From positions 2,666,001 to 2,730,000 of the forward strand of contig NZ_CP022423.1 in assembly GCF_002222655.1 (NCBI RefSeq): DNA of 64,000 nucleotides, written 5' to 3'. The stretch comes from Vitreoscilla filiformis (GTDB taxonomy: Bacteria > Pseudomonadota > Gammaproteobacteria > Burkholderiales > Burkholderiaceae_C). Below the pieces are notes generated by a model. The model ran no database searches. It was not told the DNA's origin and saw nothing but the letters and a program-made list of their open reading frames with translations. Below are positions 8,989 to 17,911 of this stretch, piece after piece (the first letter of the stretch is position 1; each line of letters opens with the position of its first letter). The translations under genes were made by a program, and so were the position numbers.

Positions 8989-9088
8989 GTTTTCTCCAAA
9001 GATCGTGCCGGCGCTGGTTGAAGGAGCTTGGTGCCCACCCGGTTGGGCCTGCACCGAAATGCCCGGCAGAGGATCGAAAAGCCTTCGA

Positions 9089-9859
9089 TTATAGCGCGTT
9101 GTCGAGGTTTGCCAAAAACCGTTCGTCGGCTTTGCTCAAACGGCCCGCGACCCGAGCGGCGTCGATCAAATCCGGGCGGCGTTGCGCGGTGATCGTCAGC
9201 GATTGCTCGCGCCGCCAGCGCGCAATGGCCGCATGGTGGCCGGACAGCAGCACCGGCGGCACTGGCCACTCGCCCTCCTCGACGCACAGCCGTTCGGGGC
9301 GGCTGTAGTGCGGGCAATCCAGCAGGCCGTCCTCGAAGCTGTCTTGCTGATGCGAGCGAGCGTCGGAGAGCACGCCATCTTGCAGGCGGGCGATGCCATC
9401 CAGCAAGGCCAGCGCGGGCAACTCGCCACCGGAGAGTACAAAGTCTCCCAGGCTCAGTTCGATGTCCACATGCCGATCGAGCACGCGCTGGTCGATGCCC
9501 TCGTAGCGCCCGCACAGCAGCACGGCACCGGGGCCCGCGGCCATCTCGCGCATCAAGGCTTGGTCGATGCGACGGCCCGTCGGGGAAAAATGGATGACGG
9601 GGCGTGCCGGGGCGCCTGCGGCCTCCGCCGCCGTGCGAACGGCGGACAGGGCGCGTTCCAGCGGTTCGGCCAACATCACCATGCCGGGGCCGCCGCCATA
9701 GGGGCGATCATCGACGCGGCGGTAGTTGTCGGCGGCAAAGTCGCGCAGCGGCCAGAACGTCACGTTCACTTGGCCGGATTCGAAGGCGCGGCGGTTGATG
9801 CCCTGGGTCAGGAACGGCGCGAACAGCTCGGGGAACAGGGTGATGACGTCGAAACGCAT
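9089..9859 (-). CDS. trmD: tRNA (guanine-N1-)-methyltransferase
   Basis: A 256-residue SPOUT methyltransferase that makes m1G37 in tRNAs reading CNN codons and so prevents +1 frameshifting. The start [13 protein letters not shown], the [13 protein letters not shown] motif, the knot segment [15 protein letters not shown] and [15 protein letters not shown] are all present. Length and order (third gene after rpsP and rimM) are as expected. It starts 9 bases after rimM. Confidence 0.97.
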   Translation of the reverse strand: MRFDVITLFPELFAPFLTQGINRRAFESGQVNVTFWPLRDFAADNYRRVDDRPYGGGPGMVMLAEPLERALSAVRTAAEAAGAPARPVIHFSPTGRRIDQALMREMAAGPGAVLLCGRYEGIDQRVLDRHVDIELSLGDFVLSGGELPALALLDGIARLQDGVLSDARSHQQDSFEDGLLDCPHYSRPERLCVEEGEWPVPPVLLSGHHAAIARWRREQSLTITAQRRPDLIDAARVAGRLSKADERFLANLDNAL

Positions 9860-9868
9860 CCGAGTCTG

Positions 9869-10471
9869 TCAGTAGTCCAGGCCCCAGTCCACCAGGATGC
9901 GTTTGTTCACCTGATCGACGTCGTCCACGTAAGCGGCTACGAAGGGGATGAGGCGCTCGTCGGCGTCCGCCGCTGCACCGGCTGGGCGGATGCGCAGCAC
10001 GCAGTGCGGGCCGGTGTCGATCAGATCGACCACCGCGCCCAAATCGGCGCCTTCGCGGTTCACCACATTCAGGCCGATGAGATCGACCCAGTAAAACTCG
10101 TCTTTCCCCGCCGTGGGGAAACTGCTGCGCGCCACGAACACGCGCACGCCCTTGAGGGCTTCGGCGGCGTTGCGATCGGGCACATCCTGCGCACGGGCCA
10201 CCACCACGTCCCCGTGTTGACGGGCAACGGTGATTTTGAGCAGCGTGGGCAGCGGAGCCACACCCGCCTTGGGCGGCACCGGCACAGCCGGGCGTTGGGC
10301 GGTGGCTTCGGCGGGTTTCAGGAACCAGCGCCGGGAAGAAAACAGCGCCTTGGGGTCAGCTGAGAAGGGTTGAACCTTGAACTCGCCTTTGATACCCCAA
10401 GCGTCAAGGATGCGACCGACTTCGACCGCATCGTCAGGCCAAGCCACATCGTCGGAACCCCAGGTGCTCAT
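9869..10471 (-). CDS. rimM: Ribosome maturation factor RimM
   Basis: A 200-residue protein that binds S19 in the 30S head during assembly. The N-terminal barrel begins VEVGRILDAWGIKGEFKVQPFS, the RimM signature. The C-terminal PRC-barrel contains DEFYWVDLIGLNVVNREGADLGAVVDL and ends PFVAAYVDDVDQVNKRILVDW. A 30-40 residue insertion rich in Pro and Ala (around TAQRPAVPVPPKAG) separates the strands, as in other Burkholderiales. It lies 42 bases after rpsP. Confidence 0.95.
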   Translation of the reverse strand: MSTWGSDDVAWPDDAVEVGRILDAWGIKGEFKVQPFSADPKALFSSRRWFLKPAEATAQRPAVPVPPKAGVAPLPTLLKITVARQHGDVVVARAQDVPDRNAAEALKGVRVFVARSSFPTAGKDEFYWVDLIGLNVVNREGADLGAVVDLIDTGPHCVLRIRPAGAAADADERLIPFVAAYVDDVDQVNKRILVDWGLDY

Positions 10472-10513
10472 GTGTGAACTCCAGTTGTGAATGTGGCTTG
10501 AGCGCAGCAGGCC

Positions 10514-10795
10514 TTAGGCGGCAGCGGCTTCAACAGCCGGAGCGGCGACCACTTGGGCCTGGGCTTGCTTGATCAAGCGAACGGCCACGTCCGAGGGTTG
10601 AGCGCCAACGCCCAGCCAGTAGGTCACGCGATCCAACGCGATGCGCAGGCCTTCGGCCTTGCCTTGGGCCATCGGGTTGTAGAAACCCACGCGCTCGATG
10701 AAGCGGCCATCACGACGCTCACGCGAATCAGCCACGACGACGTTGTAGAAAGGGCGCTTCTTGGAGCCACCACGAGCCAGACGAATCACGACCAT
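10514..10795 (-). CDS. rpsP: 30S ribosomal protein S16
   Basis: A 93-residue S16 with the canonical [25 protein letters not shown] start (first part), [15 protein letters not shown] and [19 protein letters not shown]. An Ala-rich tail of about 15 residues follows, as is usual in betaproteobacteria. First gene of the rpsP-rimM-trmD-rplS operon; a TATAAT sequence lies about 170 bases upstream. Confidence 0.97.
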   Translation of the reverse strand: MVVIRLARGGSKKRPFYNVVVADSRERRDGRFIERVGFYNPMAQGKAEGLRIALDRVTYWLGVGAQPSDVAVRLIKQAQAQVVAAPAVEAAAA

Positions 10796-10964
10796 TTTGT
10801 CGTTCCTTGCAGAGTTTGGGGTGGCCTGTCACGGCTGGAGACACTCAGCGCAACCGGGCCGGCACCGATGCGGCCAGCCACACGGCGCCACATCGAAACG
10901 TTTGTTTTTTCGGCTGGTTAGATACACCCTTTGAAAACCCAACGGGCCGCAGCCAAAGCGTAGG

Positions 10965-10970
10965 ATTATA
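10965..10970 (-). promoter_or_regulatory. Candidate -10 box for the rpsP operon
   Basis: A perfect TATAAT is read on the minus strand (complement of ATTATA at 10965-10970), about 170 bases upstream of the rpsP start. A convincing -35 hexamer was not found at 16-18 bp (GTGTTC-like sequence only), so the assignment is tentative. If real, the transcript has a leader of roughly 160 bases, compatible with autoregulation of a ribosomal operon. Confidence 0.4.
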
Positions 10971-10994
10971 GATCGATTCCTGATGGAGAACACC

Positions 10995-11534
10995 ATGTCC
11001 GACGACACATTGCTCATCCGCCCCAGCACGGAGGCTGACTTGCCCGCCATCACCGCCATTTATGCCGATGCGGTGCGCCACGGCACCGGTACGTTCGAAC
11101 TGGAACCGCCCAGCGTGGAGGACATGGCGCAGCGGCGCCGGGATGTACTCGCCAAAAATTTACCGTGGCTGGTGGCCGAAGCGGGTGGGCAGGTGCTGGG
11201 TTATGCCTATGCCAACCCTTTCCGACCGCGCCTGGCATTTCGCTTCTGTGTGGAAGACTCGATCTACCTGCATCCGGACGCCCGCGCACGCGGCACCGGC
11301 AAACTGTTGCTGGCCGAGCTGATCGCCCGCTGCGAAGCTTTGGGCATTCGGCAAATGGTGGCTGTGATCGGGGACAGTGCCAACCAAGGTTCGATTGCCT
11401 TGCACACCCGTTTGGGGTTCGAGCACACCGGCACGTTGGGGAGCGTGGGCTGGAAGTTTGGCCGCTGGCTGGATGTGGTGATGATGCAGCGCCCCCTCGG
11501 TTTGGGCGAGCGCAGCGCCCCACGCGATGCCTGA
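10995..11534 (+). CDS. GNAT-family N-acetyltransferase, phosphinothricin acetyltransferase-like
   Basis: A 179-residue GNAT enzyme. The acetyl-CoA pyrophosphate loop is in HPDARARGTGKLLLAELI (R-x-x-G-T-G). The overall pattern (LIRPSTEADLPAITAIYADAVRHGTGTFE, YANPFRPR, EDSIYLHP, GFEHTGTLGSVGWKFGRWLD) is that of the phosphinothricin/methionine-sulfone acetyltransferase group (Pat/MddA/YncA). The natural substrate is probably a toxic amino-acid analogue or an amine. The ATG at 10995 has GGAG 6 bases upstream and is preferred over the ATG at 10983. Its end overlaps the DUF72 gene by 8 bases. Confidence 0.88.
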   Translation: MSDDTLLIRPSTEADLPAITAIYADAVRHGTGTFELEPPSVEDMAQRRRDVLAKNLPWLVAEAGGQVLGYAYANPFRPRLAFRFCVEDSIYLHPDARARGTGKLLLAELIARCEALGIRQMVAVIGDSANQGSIALHTRLGFEHTGTLGSVGWKFGRWLDVVMMQRPLGLGERSAPRDA

Positions 11535-12594
11535 TCCCACACAGCCGGGCCTGTTCGGCCCCGACACCTTGCCCGACGTGCCCAACGTGATGCAACGCCG
11601 CCCCCGTCGCAACGAGGCCGTGCCGGTGCTGCCGGCGCCCGTCGATCCGTCGGTGTTGGCCCTGGCCCGGCGCTTGCCGCCTCGGTTGCACTTGGGCACA
11701 TCGTCATGGAGTTTTCCGGGCTGGCAGGGCTTGGTGTGGGCGGGTGAGCACAGCAGCGGCGAGTTGTCGAAGCAAGGCCTGCCGGCGTATGCCCAACATC
11801 CGCTGCTGACCAGCGTGTGCTTGGATCGGAGTTTTTACAAACCGATGCCCACCGAAGCCTACGCGGCTTACGCCGAGCAGGTGCCGGCGGATTTTCGTTT
11901 CATGGTCAAAGCGCCGGCCTTGTTCAGCGACGCCGCCGAGCGCGATGCGCAAGGCCGCGTGCAGCGGCTCAACCCTCATTGGCTGGATCCGGCTTTGGCG
12001 ATGGAACAGTTCATCACGCCGGTGTTAGCGGGTTTGGGGGAGCGCACCGGCGCGTTGGTGATCGAAATCAGCCCGCTGCCGACCGCCTTGAAACGTGACA
12101 TGAACGCGTTGCTGCAACGTTTGGCGCGTTTTTTGGCCGCACTGCCGCGCCTGTCCGAGCACACGCCCGACGGGGTGTTGGCCGTTGAAGTGCGCGACGC
12201 CGAGTGGCTCACCCCCGCATTGCGGGACTTGTTGCGGGATCACGGGGCGCGTTACTGCTTGAGCGTACATCCACGTTTGCCGCCGCTGGAGGCCCAATTG
12301 CCGCTGTTGCGGGCGCTGTGGCCAGGGCCGTTTGTGGGGCGTTGGAACCTGCATCGCATGCACGGCGCGCACGGCTACGAGCAGGCCAAAGCGGGTTACG
12401 CCCCGTTCAACCAACTGGTGGATGAAGATGTCGCCACGCGCCAAACGCTGGCGCGGGTGCTGCACGCCACTGCGCACGCGGGGCACGCAGCTTATCTGTG
12501 CATCAACAACAAGGCCGAGGGCAGCGCGCCGCTGTCGGTGGCGGCGCTGGCACGGCAGATCGTGGCCGAAGCCACGGCGCCGCGCCGGGCCTGA
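11527..12594 (+). CDS. DUF72 family protein (YecE-like TIM barrel)
   Basis: A 355-residue member of the DUF72 (PF01904) family. Visible hallmarks are LHLGTSSWSFPGW near residue 58, FRFMVKAP, ALVIEISPLP, LAVEVRDAEWL and the C-terminal YLCINNKAEGSAP. The function is unknown; structures of relatives show a TIM-barrel-like fold. An N-terminal extension of about 55 residues precedes the domain. The start overlaps the GNAT gene by 8 bases, indicating co-translation. The first ATG at 11527 is taken; a later in-frame Met (around residue 22) is possible. Confidence 0.85.
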   Translation: MPDPTQPGLFGPDTLPDVPNVMQRRPRRNEAVPVLPAPVDPSVLALARRLPPRLHLGTSSWSFPGWQGLVWAGEHSSGELSKQGLPAYAQHPLLTSVCLDRSFYKPMPTEAYAAYAEQVPADFRFMVKAPALFSDAAERDAQGRVQRLNPHWLDPALAMEQFITPVLAGLGERTGALVIEISPLPTALKRDMNALLQRLARFLAALPRLSEHTPDGVLAVEVRDAEWLTPALRDLLRDHGARYCLSVHPRLPPLEAQLPLLRALWPGPFVGRWNLHRMHGAHGYEQAKAGYAPFNQLVDEDVATRQTLARVLHATAHAGHAAYLCINNKAEGSAPLSVAALARQIVAEATAPRRA

Positions 12595-12598
12595 CACC

Positions 12599-13609
12599 TC
12601 AGAAGATGCGGGTGCCGATCCAGTAGAACGTGCCCGCCACGAAGGCCGAAGCCGGGATGGTGAAAATCCAAGCCCAGACGATGTTGCTGGCCAAGCCCCA
12701 ACGCACCGCCGAAGCGTTGCGCACCGAGCCCACGCCCACGATGGCACCGGTGATGGTGTGGGTGGTGGACACTGGAACACCCATCGCCGTAGCCAAGAAC
12801 AGCGTGATGGCGCCCCCGGTCTCTGCGCACAACCCTCCCACGGGCTTGAGCTTGGTCAGCCGCTGGCCCATGGTCTTGACGATGCGCCAACCGCCAAACA
12901 TCGTGCCTGCACCGATCGCCAGGTAACACGACCAGATGACCCAATCGGGCGGACGCTTGTCTTCCGTGGTCATGTAGCCGGCGGCCACCAGCAGCATCCA
13001 GATGATGCCGATGGTTTTCTGCGCATCGTTACCGCCATGGCCCAGCGAGTACAGGCCCGCCGAAACGAGTTGCAACCGTCGGAACCACCGATCCACCCGC
13101 ATCGGCGATGTGCGGCGGAACAACCACGCCACCGCCACCATGATGAGTGACCCCAACGTGAAACCCAGGAATGGCGACACGAAGATGAACAGCACGGTCT
13201 TCAAAATGCCCGCGCCAATCAGCTTGGCCACCCCGGCTTTGGCCATCACCGCACCGATGATGCCGCCAATCAAGGCGTGCGAGCTGGAGGACGGGATGCC
13301 ATACCACCAGGTGAAGACGTTCCAGAAAATCGCCCCGACCAGTGCCCCGAACACGACGTAGTGATCCACCACGCCGGGCTCGACGATGCCCTTGCCGATC
13401 ATGCTCGCCACCTTGAGCTGAAAAATCCCGATGGCAATGACGTTGAAAAAGGCGGCGAACAACACCGCTTGCTGCGGTTTGAGCACACCCGTGGACACGA
13501 CGGTGGCGATCGAATTCGCCGCGTCGTGGAAACCGTTCATGAAGTCGAATGCCAGTGCCAGTGCCACCAGCAAGGCCACGACCCAGAACGCAATGGAAGC
13601 TGCTTCCAT
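12599..13609 (-). CDS. pit: Low-affinity inorganic phosphate transporter, PiT family
   Basis: A 336-residue PiT permease for metal-phosphate symport across the inner membrane. Both copies of the PiT signature are present: the N-terminal FDFMNGFHDAANSIATVVSTG and the C-terminal VPVSTTHTITGAIVGVGSVRN, each containing the sodium/phosphate site. About ten hydrophobic helices are visible. It follows the DUF47 gene by 21 bases on the same strand, a standard pairing in which the PhoU-like DUF47 protein modulates the transporter. Two Pho-box arrays lie upstream of the pair. Confidence 0.95.
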   Translation of the reverse strand: MEAASIAFWVVALLVALALAFDFMNGFHDAANSIATVVSTGVLKPQQAVLFAAFFNVIAIGIFQLKVASMIGKGIVEPGVVDHYVVFGALVGAIFWNVFTWWYGIPSSSSHALIGGIIGAVMAKAGVAKLIGAGILKTVLFIFVSPFLGFTLGSLIMVAVAWLFRRTSPMRVDRWFRRLQLVSAGLYSLGHGGNDAQKTIGIIWMLLVAAGYMTTEDKRPPDWVIWSCYLAIGAGTMFGGWRIVKTMGQRLTKLKPVGGLCAETGGAITLFLATAMGVPVSTTHTITGAIVGVGSVRNASAVRWGLASNIVWAWIFTIPASAFVAGTFYWIGTRIF

Positions 13610-13630
13610 GCTTGTTGACCCGTCAGCAGA

Positions 13631-14278
13631 TCAGGAGTTTTCGAGGACGATGCCCTCGATCAGATTGGCCACGTCTTCGCAGCAATCGGAGATCGACTCC
13701 AAGTGCTCGTAGATGGCCTTGAGCTTGATCAGCTCGCGGGTGTCGGTTTCCTCGCGGAACAGCTTGGACATGGCGCTGCGCATCACGCGGTCGGCGTCTG
13801 ATTCGAGTTTGTCGATTTCTTCGCAGGTTTTGAGCGCTGCTTCTGTCACTTCCGGCTGGTTCAGCTTGGGCAACAGGGTGATGGCGTGTTGCACACGCTC
13901 GCAGCATTTGAGCGAGATTTCGCCCAGGCGCTGCACGTCTTCGGTGATGTGCTGCACGTCGTAGAGCGCCATGACTTCGCTGGAGTCTTGCAGCAAATCG
14001 AGGATGTCATCCATCGAGTTGATGAGGCTGTGGATTTGCTCGCGGTCGATGGGCGTGATGAAGGTGCGGTGCAGCAAACGATGCACTTCGGTGGTGATTT
14101 TGTCGGCGTTGCGCTCGGCGTCGTCCACCTCGGCCACATATTTTTCCCGCAGATCCGGCGTGTTGTAGTACTGAATCATCGACACGAAGGCGCGTGCCCC
14201 CTCGACGATCTGTTGGCCATGTTCGTTGAACAGCTCAAAGAAGTTGCCGTCTTTGGGCAACAGCTTGCCGAAAATCAT
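13631..14278 (-). CDS. DUF47 family PhoU-like phosphate transport regulator
   Basis: A 215-residue all-helical PhoU-like protein (PF01865/DUF47). It begins MIFGKLLPKDGNFFELFNEH and carries ISLKCCERVQ and ESDADRVMRSAMSKLFREETDTRELIKLKAIYEHLESISDCCEDVANLIEGIV (read in short segments), with the E-x3-D-x2-E metal-binding pattern near the end. Such proteins are encoded upstream of pit and regulate uptake. The ATG at 14278 is preceded by a GGAGAA ribosome-binding site (plus-strand ttctcc at 14282-14287). PhoB control is indicated by Pho boxes 100-210 bases upstream. Confidence 0.93.
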   Translation of the reverse strand: MIFGKLLPKDGNFFELFNEHGQQIVEGARAFVSMIQYYNTPDLREKYVAEVDDAERNADKITTEVHRLLHRTFITPIDREQIHSLINSMDDILDLLQDSSEVMALYDVQHITEDVQRLGEISLKCCERVQHAITLLPKLNQPEVTEAALKTCEEIDKLESDADRVMRSAMSKLFREETDTRELIKLKAIYEHLESISDCCEDVANLIEGIVLENS

Positions 14279-14374
14279 TCGGTTCTCCTCGGGGGATGGG
14301 TCAGAAGCGGGGCCAGCGTGTGGGCGTGGGGTGCCCTGCTGGGTGGGCCGGACGCGCCAGAGTCAGCCGGCGTT

Positions 14375-14403
14375 TTGTCATCAAGTTTTCATCGAGATGT
14401 CAC
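14375..14403 (+). promoter_or_regulatory. Candidate Pho box array, plus orientation
   Basis: Three 7-mers at an exact 11-base period on the plus strand: TTGTCAT (14375), TTTTCAT (14386) and ATGTCAC (14397). Each resembles the PhoB half-site CTGTCAT, and the spacing equals a Pho box repeat. The array is weaker than the one at 14448-14486 and points the opposite way. It could be a secondary PhoB site or a repression site over the pit leader. Confidence 0.45.
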
Positions 14404-14447
14404 ACTCTCGAAAACCCGCGATTGTAGTCAGCCCTCTTGGTTGAAAT

Positions 14448-14486
14448 ATGACAGTCTCATGACAGTCCATGACCGCTTCATGACAA
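14448..14486 (-). promoter_or_regulatory. Tandem Pho box (PhoB binding site) upstream of DUF47-pit
   Basis: Read on the minus strand there are four 7-base direct repeats: TTGTCAT, CGGTCAT, CTGTCAT, CTGTCAT. Their plus-strand starts are 14480, 14469, 14459 and 14448, so the period is 11, 10 and 11 bases. The last two match the E. coli PhoB half-site consensus CTGTCAT exactly. The array lies 170 bases upstream of the DUF47 start. TACAAT, complementary to 14421-14426, is a possible -10 box, although it lies about 10 bases further than in classical Pho promoters. Confidence 0.72.
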
Positions 14487-14522
14487 CCGCCAACCCATTG
14501 TCAGCACATCGATTTTGACGAT

Positions 14523-15011
14523 TCAGAGGCGCTGGATACGCTGCTCCGCGACGCCAGCCAGACTCTCGCGCAAGAGGCCAACGCCAGGGATGAACAGATC
14601 CGGCACCAGTTCGGCCAACGGCATCAACACGAAGGCTCGCTCGTGCAAGCGGGGGTGTGGCACGCTCAAGCGCGGGTGCTGAATGCACCGATCGCCCCAA
14701 AGCAGCACGTCCAAGTCCAGTGTGCGCGGCGCGTTGCGGTAAGGCCGTTCGCGGCCATGGGCCAGCTCCAAGGCTTGTAAGGCATCCAGCAAGGCCAACG
14801 GGGCCAGGGCCGTGTGCAGCTCTGCCACGGCATTGAGGTAATCGGGGCCACCGGCATCGATGGGTGCGGTGCGGTACAGGCTGGAGTGGCGCCGCAGCGT
14901 CGTCTGGGGCAGCTCGGCCAGCGCCAGCAAGGCCGCACGCAGCGTGGCCTCAGCTTCCCCCAAATTGGCCCCCAGACCCACCCACACCCCCGTCACGGGG
15001 GCGGGGATCAT
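14523..15011 (-). CDS. folK: 2-amino-4-hydroxy-6-hydroxymethyldihydropteridine diphosphokinase
   Basis: A 162-residue HPPK of the folate pathway that transfers pyrophosphate from ATP to the pterin. The N-terminus WVGLGANLGEAEATLRAAL, the SSLYRTAPID substrate loop, YLNAVAEL and the signature PRTLDLDVLLWG with its two magnesium-binding Asp residues are all visible, followed by HPRLHERAFVLMPLAEL. The start ATGA overlaps the pcnB stop by 4 bases, so it is translated from the pcnB transcript, a usual betaproteobacterial order. Confidence 0.96.
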   Translation of the reverse strand: MIPAPVTGVWVGLGANLGEAEATLRAALLALAELPQTTLRRHSSLYRTAPIDAGGPDYLNAVAELHTALAPLALLDALQALELAHGRERPYRNAPRTLDLDVLLWGDRCIQHPRLSVPHPRLHERAFVLMPLAELVPDLFIPGVGLLRESLAGVAEQRIQRL

Positions 15012-16561
15012 GGCGCGTCACCGGCGGGTGCATTCCCTTCGGCCCCAGCCGGCTTGCGCCGACGCCGCCGCCGTTTGCGCTGGGCTTCTGCCTCCGAAAC
15101 GTCCCCTTCGGCCACAGGCGCAGCGGGCGCAGGCGCCGCAGGGCGGGCCGCCTTGCGGCTTGCACGCGGCACTTGCCGCACGGTGTCTTGCAGCGCTTCC
15201 CGATCAGCATCGCTGCCCAGGGCAAAGTCTTCCCACCAATCCGCCAGATCCGAGCTGGCTTCGCCTGCATCGGCACGCAACCTCAGGAAGTCATAACCCG
15301 CACGGTAACGAGGCTGCTCCACCAAACTGAAAGGCTGGCGTCCCCCACGGCGATCAAAACGCGGCTGCATCATCCAGATCTCGCGCATGTCGGTGGCCAG
15401 TTTGCCCCGGCCCGACAGATCACCAACACGGGCTTCGAACACCGCTTCAATGGCTTGCGACAACGCCGCAATCGGCTGCTCGCTGTCAGCGCGCAGCACC
15501 GCCCAGCGTTGCGACACCTCGTGCCATAGCAAACACGCCAGCAAGAAACTCGGCGCCACCGCACGGCCTTGTTGCACGCGGCGATCCGTGTCCTGCAACG
15601 CCAGCTCGATGAAACGGGCACGCTCGCTGCCCTCCGGGGCGTCGGCCAATGCGGCGTCCAACACCGGAAAAATTCCCCGATCCAGCCCCAGGGCCTTCAA
15701 CTGCGCCAGACTGGCCAAGGCATGGCCGGTCTGCAACAGCTTGAGCATCTCATCGAACATGCGCGATGCAGGCACGTTGCGCAGCAACGGTGCCATCTCA
15801 CGCAGCGGCGCCAGCGTGGCCGGCTCAATGGAGAACCCCAGTTTGGCCGCAAAGCGCACCACACGCAGGATGCGCACCGGATCCTCCCGGTAGCGCGTTG
15901 GCGGATCGCCAATCATGCGCAGCACGCGGGCTTGGGCATCGGCCAAACCCTGGTGGTAATCGACCACGGTCTGGGTGCGCGGGTCGTAGTACATGGCGTT
16001 GACGGTGAAATCACGCCGGGCCGCATCTTCGATTTGTGGGCCCCAAACGTTGTCCCGCAGCACCCGGCCACTGGCGTCCACGACATGGCTTTTGCCCGCC
16101 ATGTCCTGTTTGGCCGAACGCTCGTTGCCCGAAACTTGCTCGGCGGCACTCGCATCCAAGTAGGCGCGAAAGGTCGAAACCTCGATCACCTCGTGCTCAC
16201 GTCCGCGCCCATGCACCACATGAACGATGCGGAAACGCCGCCCGATGATGAACGCTCGCTTGAACAGCGCCTTGACCTGCTCGGGCGTGGCGTCGGTGGC
16301 CACATCAAAGTCTTTGGGGCGCCGCCCGACCAACAAGTCCCGCACGGCACCGCCCACGATGTAGGCGGCGTGCCCAGCGTCTTGCAACGTGGTCACCACC
16401 TTGATGGCCCGATCGTCCAGCAACTTGGGATCGATGCCATGTGCCGCCACCGGTACATCCACCCGCTGGCCCAGCGGGATCACAGGCACGGGAGGCGCCA
16501 CAGTTTCGGGCGCCGGTGCTTCGGCTTTGCCCAACAGTTTCTTGATGAATTTGCGGATCAT
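15008..16561 (-). CDS. pcnB: Poly(A) polymerase I
   Basis: A 517-residue class II nucleotidyltransferase that polyadenylates RNA and speeds its decay. The catalytic region has YIVGGAVRDLLVGRRPKDFD with the DFD carboxylates, then DFTVNAMYYDP, RVLRMIGDPPTRYREDP and RILRVVRFAAKLGFSIE. The C-terminal 60 residues are Ala/Pro-rich and very basic (KRRRRRRKPAG), a likely RNA-binding tail. The ATG at 16561 gives MIRKFIKKLLG, typical of the family; a longer frame upstream is shadow sequence over the HAD gene. Its start overlaps the HAD gene stop by 4 bases. Confidence 0.95.
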   Translation of the reverse strand: MIRKFIKKLLGKAEAPAPETVAPPVPVIPLGQRVDVPVAAHGIDPKLLDDRAIKVVTTLQDAGHAAYIVGGAVRDLLVGRRPKDFDVATDATPEQVKALFKRAFIIGRRFRIVHVVHGRGREHEVIEVSTFRAYLDASAAEQVSGNERSAKQDMAGKSHVVDASGRVLRDNVWGPQIEDAARRDFTVNAMYYDPRTQTVVDYHQGLADAQARVLRMIGDPPTRYREDPVRILRVVRFAAKLGFSIEPATLAPLREMAPLLRNVPASRMFDEMLKLLQTGHALASLAQLKALGLDRGIFPVLDAALADAPEGSERARFIELALQDTDRRVQQGRAVAPSFLLACLLWHEVSQRWAVLRADSEQPIAALSQAIEAVFEARVGDLSGRGKLATDMREIWMMQPRFDRRGGRQPFSLVEQPRYRAGYDFLRLRADAGEASSDLADWWEDFALGSDADREALQDTVRQVPRASRKAARPAAPAPAAPVAEGDVSEAEAQRKRRRRRRKPAGAEGNAPAGDAP

Positions 16562-17235
16562 GCCGCCTCCGTGAACAGGTTCAAAACACGCCAACCGCGC
16601 TCTTGTGCGATGGCTTTCAGCGCAGGGCTCGGGTTGGTGGCCACGGGCGTGCGCACCCGTTCTAGCAGGGGCAAATCGTTGGTGGAATCGCTGTAAAACA
16701 CCACATCGTCGAAATCGGCCAGGGTTTTGCCCTGGGAGGCCAGCCAAGCCGTGACCCGGGTGATCTTGCCAGCTTGGAATGTTGGCACCCCAGCGATGCG
16801 CCCCGTGGCATGGCCGTGGACATCACGCTCCAACTGCACCGCCAGCAAATGCGCAATGCCGAACGCTTGAGCGATGGGGGCCGTGACAAACTCATTGGTG
16901 GCTGTCACCACCGCCACCCAATCACCTGCTTGCTGGTGCTGCGCCACCAAGGCCAGGGCCGACGGGTGAATCATGGGGGTGATCACCTCGGCCATGAAAC
17001 GCCGGTGGGCGGCCTCGGCCTCCGCCAGTGGGCGCGAGCGCCACACCGAGGTGGCAAATTCGATGTACTCCGCCAGATTCAACGTGCCGGCTTGGTATTG
17101 GCGAAAAAAGGCGTCGTTGCGCGCTTGCCAGGTGGCCGCGTCAGCCCAGCCGATGTCGACCATGAATTGGCCGAACGCATGATCCGAATCCCCGGGCAGC
17201 AAAGTGCCATCGAGGTCAAAGAGGGCGAGATTCAT
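16558..17235 (-). CDS. HAD-superfamily subfamily IB hydrolase (SerB-like phosphatase)
   Basis: A 225-residue HAD phosphatase. Motif I is LFDLDGTLLPGDSD, motif II is VAVVTATNEFV, and motif IV is YSDSTNDLPLLE, with the conserved Lys in FQAGKITRV between them. The cap between motifs I and II and the GRIAGVPTF phrase place it in the HAD-IB group with CicA/SerB-like proteins, whose substrates include phosphoserine-like or lipid phosphates; the substrate here is unknown. The ATG at 17235 (alternative 17244) overlaps the hda end by about 20 bases. It is the middle gene in the hda-HAD-pcnB-folK chain. Confidence 0.9.
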   Translation of the reverse strand: MNLALFDLDGTLLPGDSDHAFGQFMVDIGWADAATWQARNDAFFRQYQAGTLNLAEYIEFATSVWRSRPLAEAEAAHRRFMAEVITPMIHPSALALVAQHQQAGDWVAVVTATNEFVTAPIAQAFGIAHLLAVQLERDVHGHATGRIAGVPTFQAGKITRVTAWLASQGKTLADFDDVVFYSDSTNDLPLLERVRTPVATNPSPALKAIAQERGWRVLNLFTEAA

Positions 17236-17911
17236 CCCATCCATCCTGTTGTTCTTCCGCCAGCATGCGCTTGAGCAGCGGCACGGTGGCAGGGCGCTTG
17301 CGCGCCAGGGCAAAACGATCCAGCCGATGCAACACATCCATCAGCTTGGAGAGATCGCGCTCGAAGTGGCCGAGCAGGTAGTCCAGCACCTCGTCGGGCA
17401 AGGTCAGCCCTTGGCGCTGGGCTTCGCGGTCTAAGGCGTAGCGCATGCCCGCATCCGACAGCGGTTGCAGCATGAACACCGGGCCCCAGCCAAAACGTGT
17501 GCGCAAATCCTCGCGCACATTCAAGCTGACCGGCGGTTGACGCCCCGCCGAAGCCATCTGGATGCCCGCTGTGGACGCCTCAATGAATAGCCGAAACGCC
17601 GCGTGCTGATGTGCTGCGTCCAGCCGCTCCGCGCCATCAATGACGATGAGTGACCAGCCCTCGTCGAACTCCCACGGCAGGGGGGCTTCTGCGTCAAACC
17701 AGCCTGTGCGGCCCCCAGCGTGACGCACATCGTGCGCCAAGGCAGCCAGCAAGTACGTTTTGCCCGAACCCGCAGGGCCGCACAAGTACACGGGCGGCCC
17801 GGGCAACGCCATCTGGCGCAGACACGTCAGCGCCAACGCGTTTTCGCCGGGGATCACATCGTCAAACGTCGGTTCGGCTTCAAACCCGATGGGCAGCGGA
17901 ATCTGCTTCAT
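17216..17911 (-). CDS. hda: DnaA regulatory inactivator Hda
   Basis: A 231-residue AAA+ DnaA paralogue that, bound to the DNA clamp, stimulates ATP hydrolysis by DnaA to prevent re-initiation. The N-terminus MKQIPLPIGF carries the beta-clamp binding motif (Q-I-P-L-P). The Walker A is GPAGSGKTYLL, and Walker B is the degenerate LIVIDGAERLD. It lacks the DnaA DNA-binding domain, as expected for Hda. The start overlaps the upstream AI-2E permease gene by 4 bases. Confidence 0.93.
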   Translation of the reverse strand: MKQIPLPIGFEAEPTFDDVIPGENALALTCLRQMALPGPPVYLCGPAGSGKTYLLAALAHDVRHAGGRTGWFDAEAPLPWEFDEGWSLIVIDGAERLDAAHQHAAFRLFIEASTAGIQMASAGRQPPVSLNVREDLRTRFGWGPVFMLQPLSDAGMRYALDREAQRQGLTLPDEVLDYLLGHFERDLSKLMDVLHRLDRFALARKRPATVPLLKRMLAEEQQDGWDESRPL

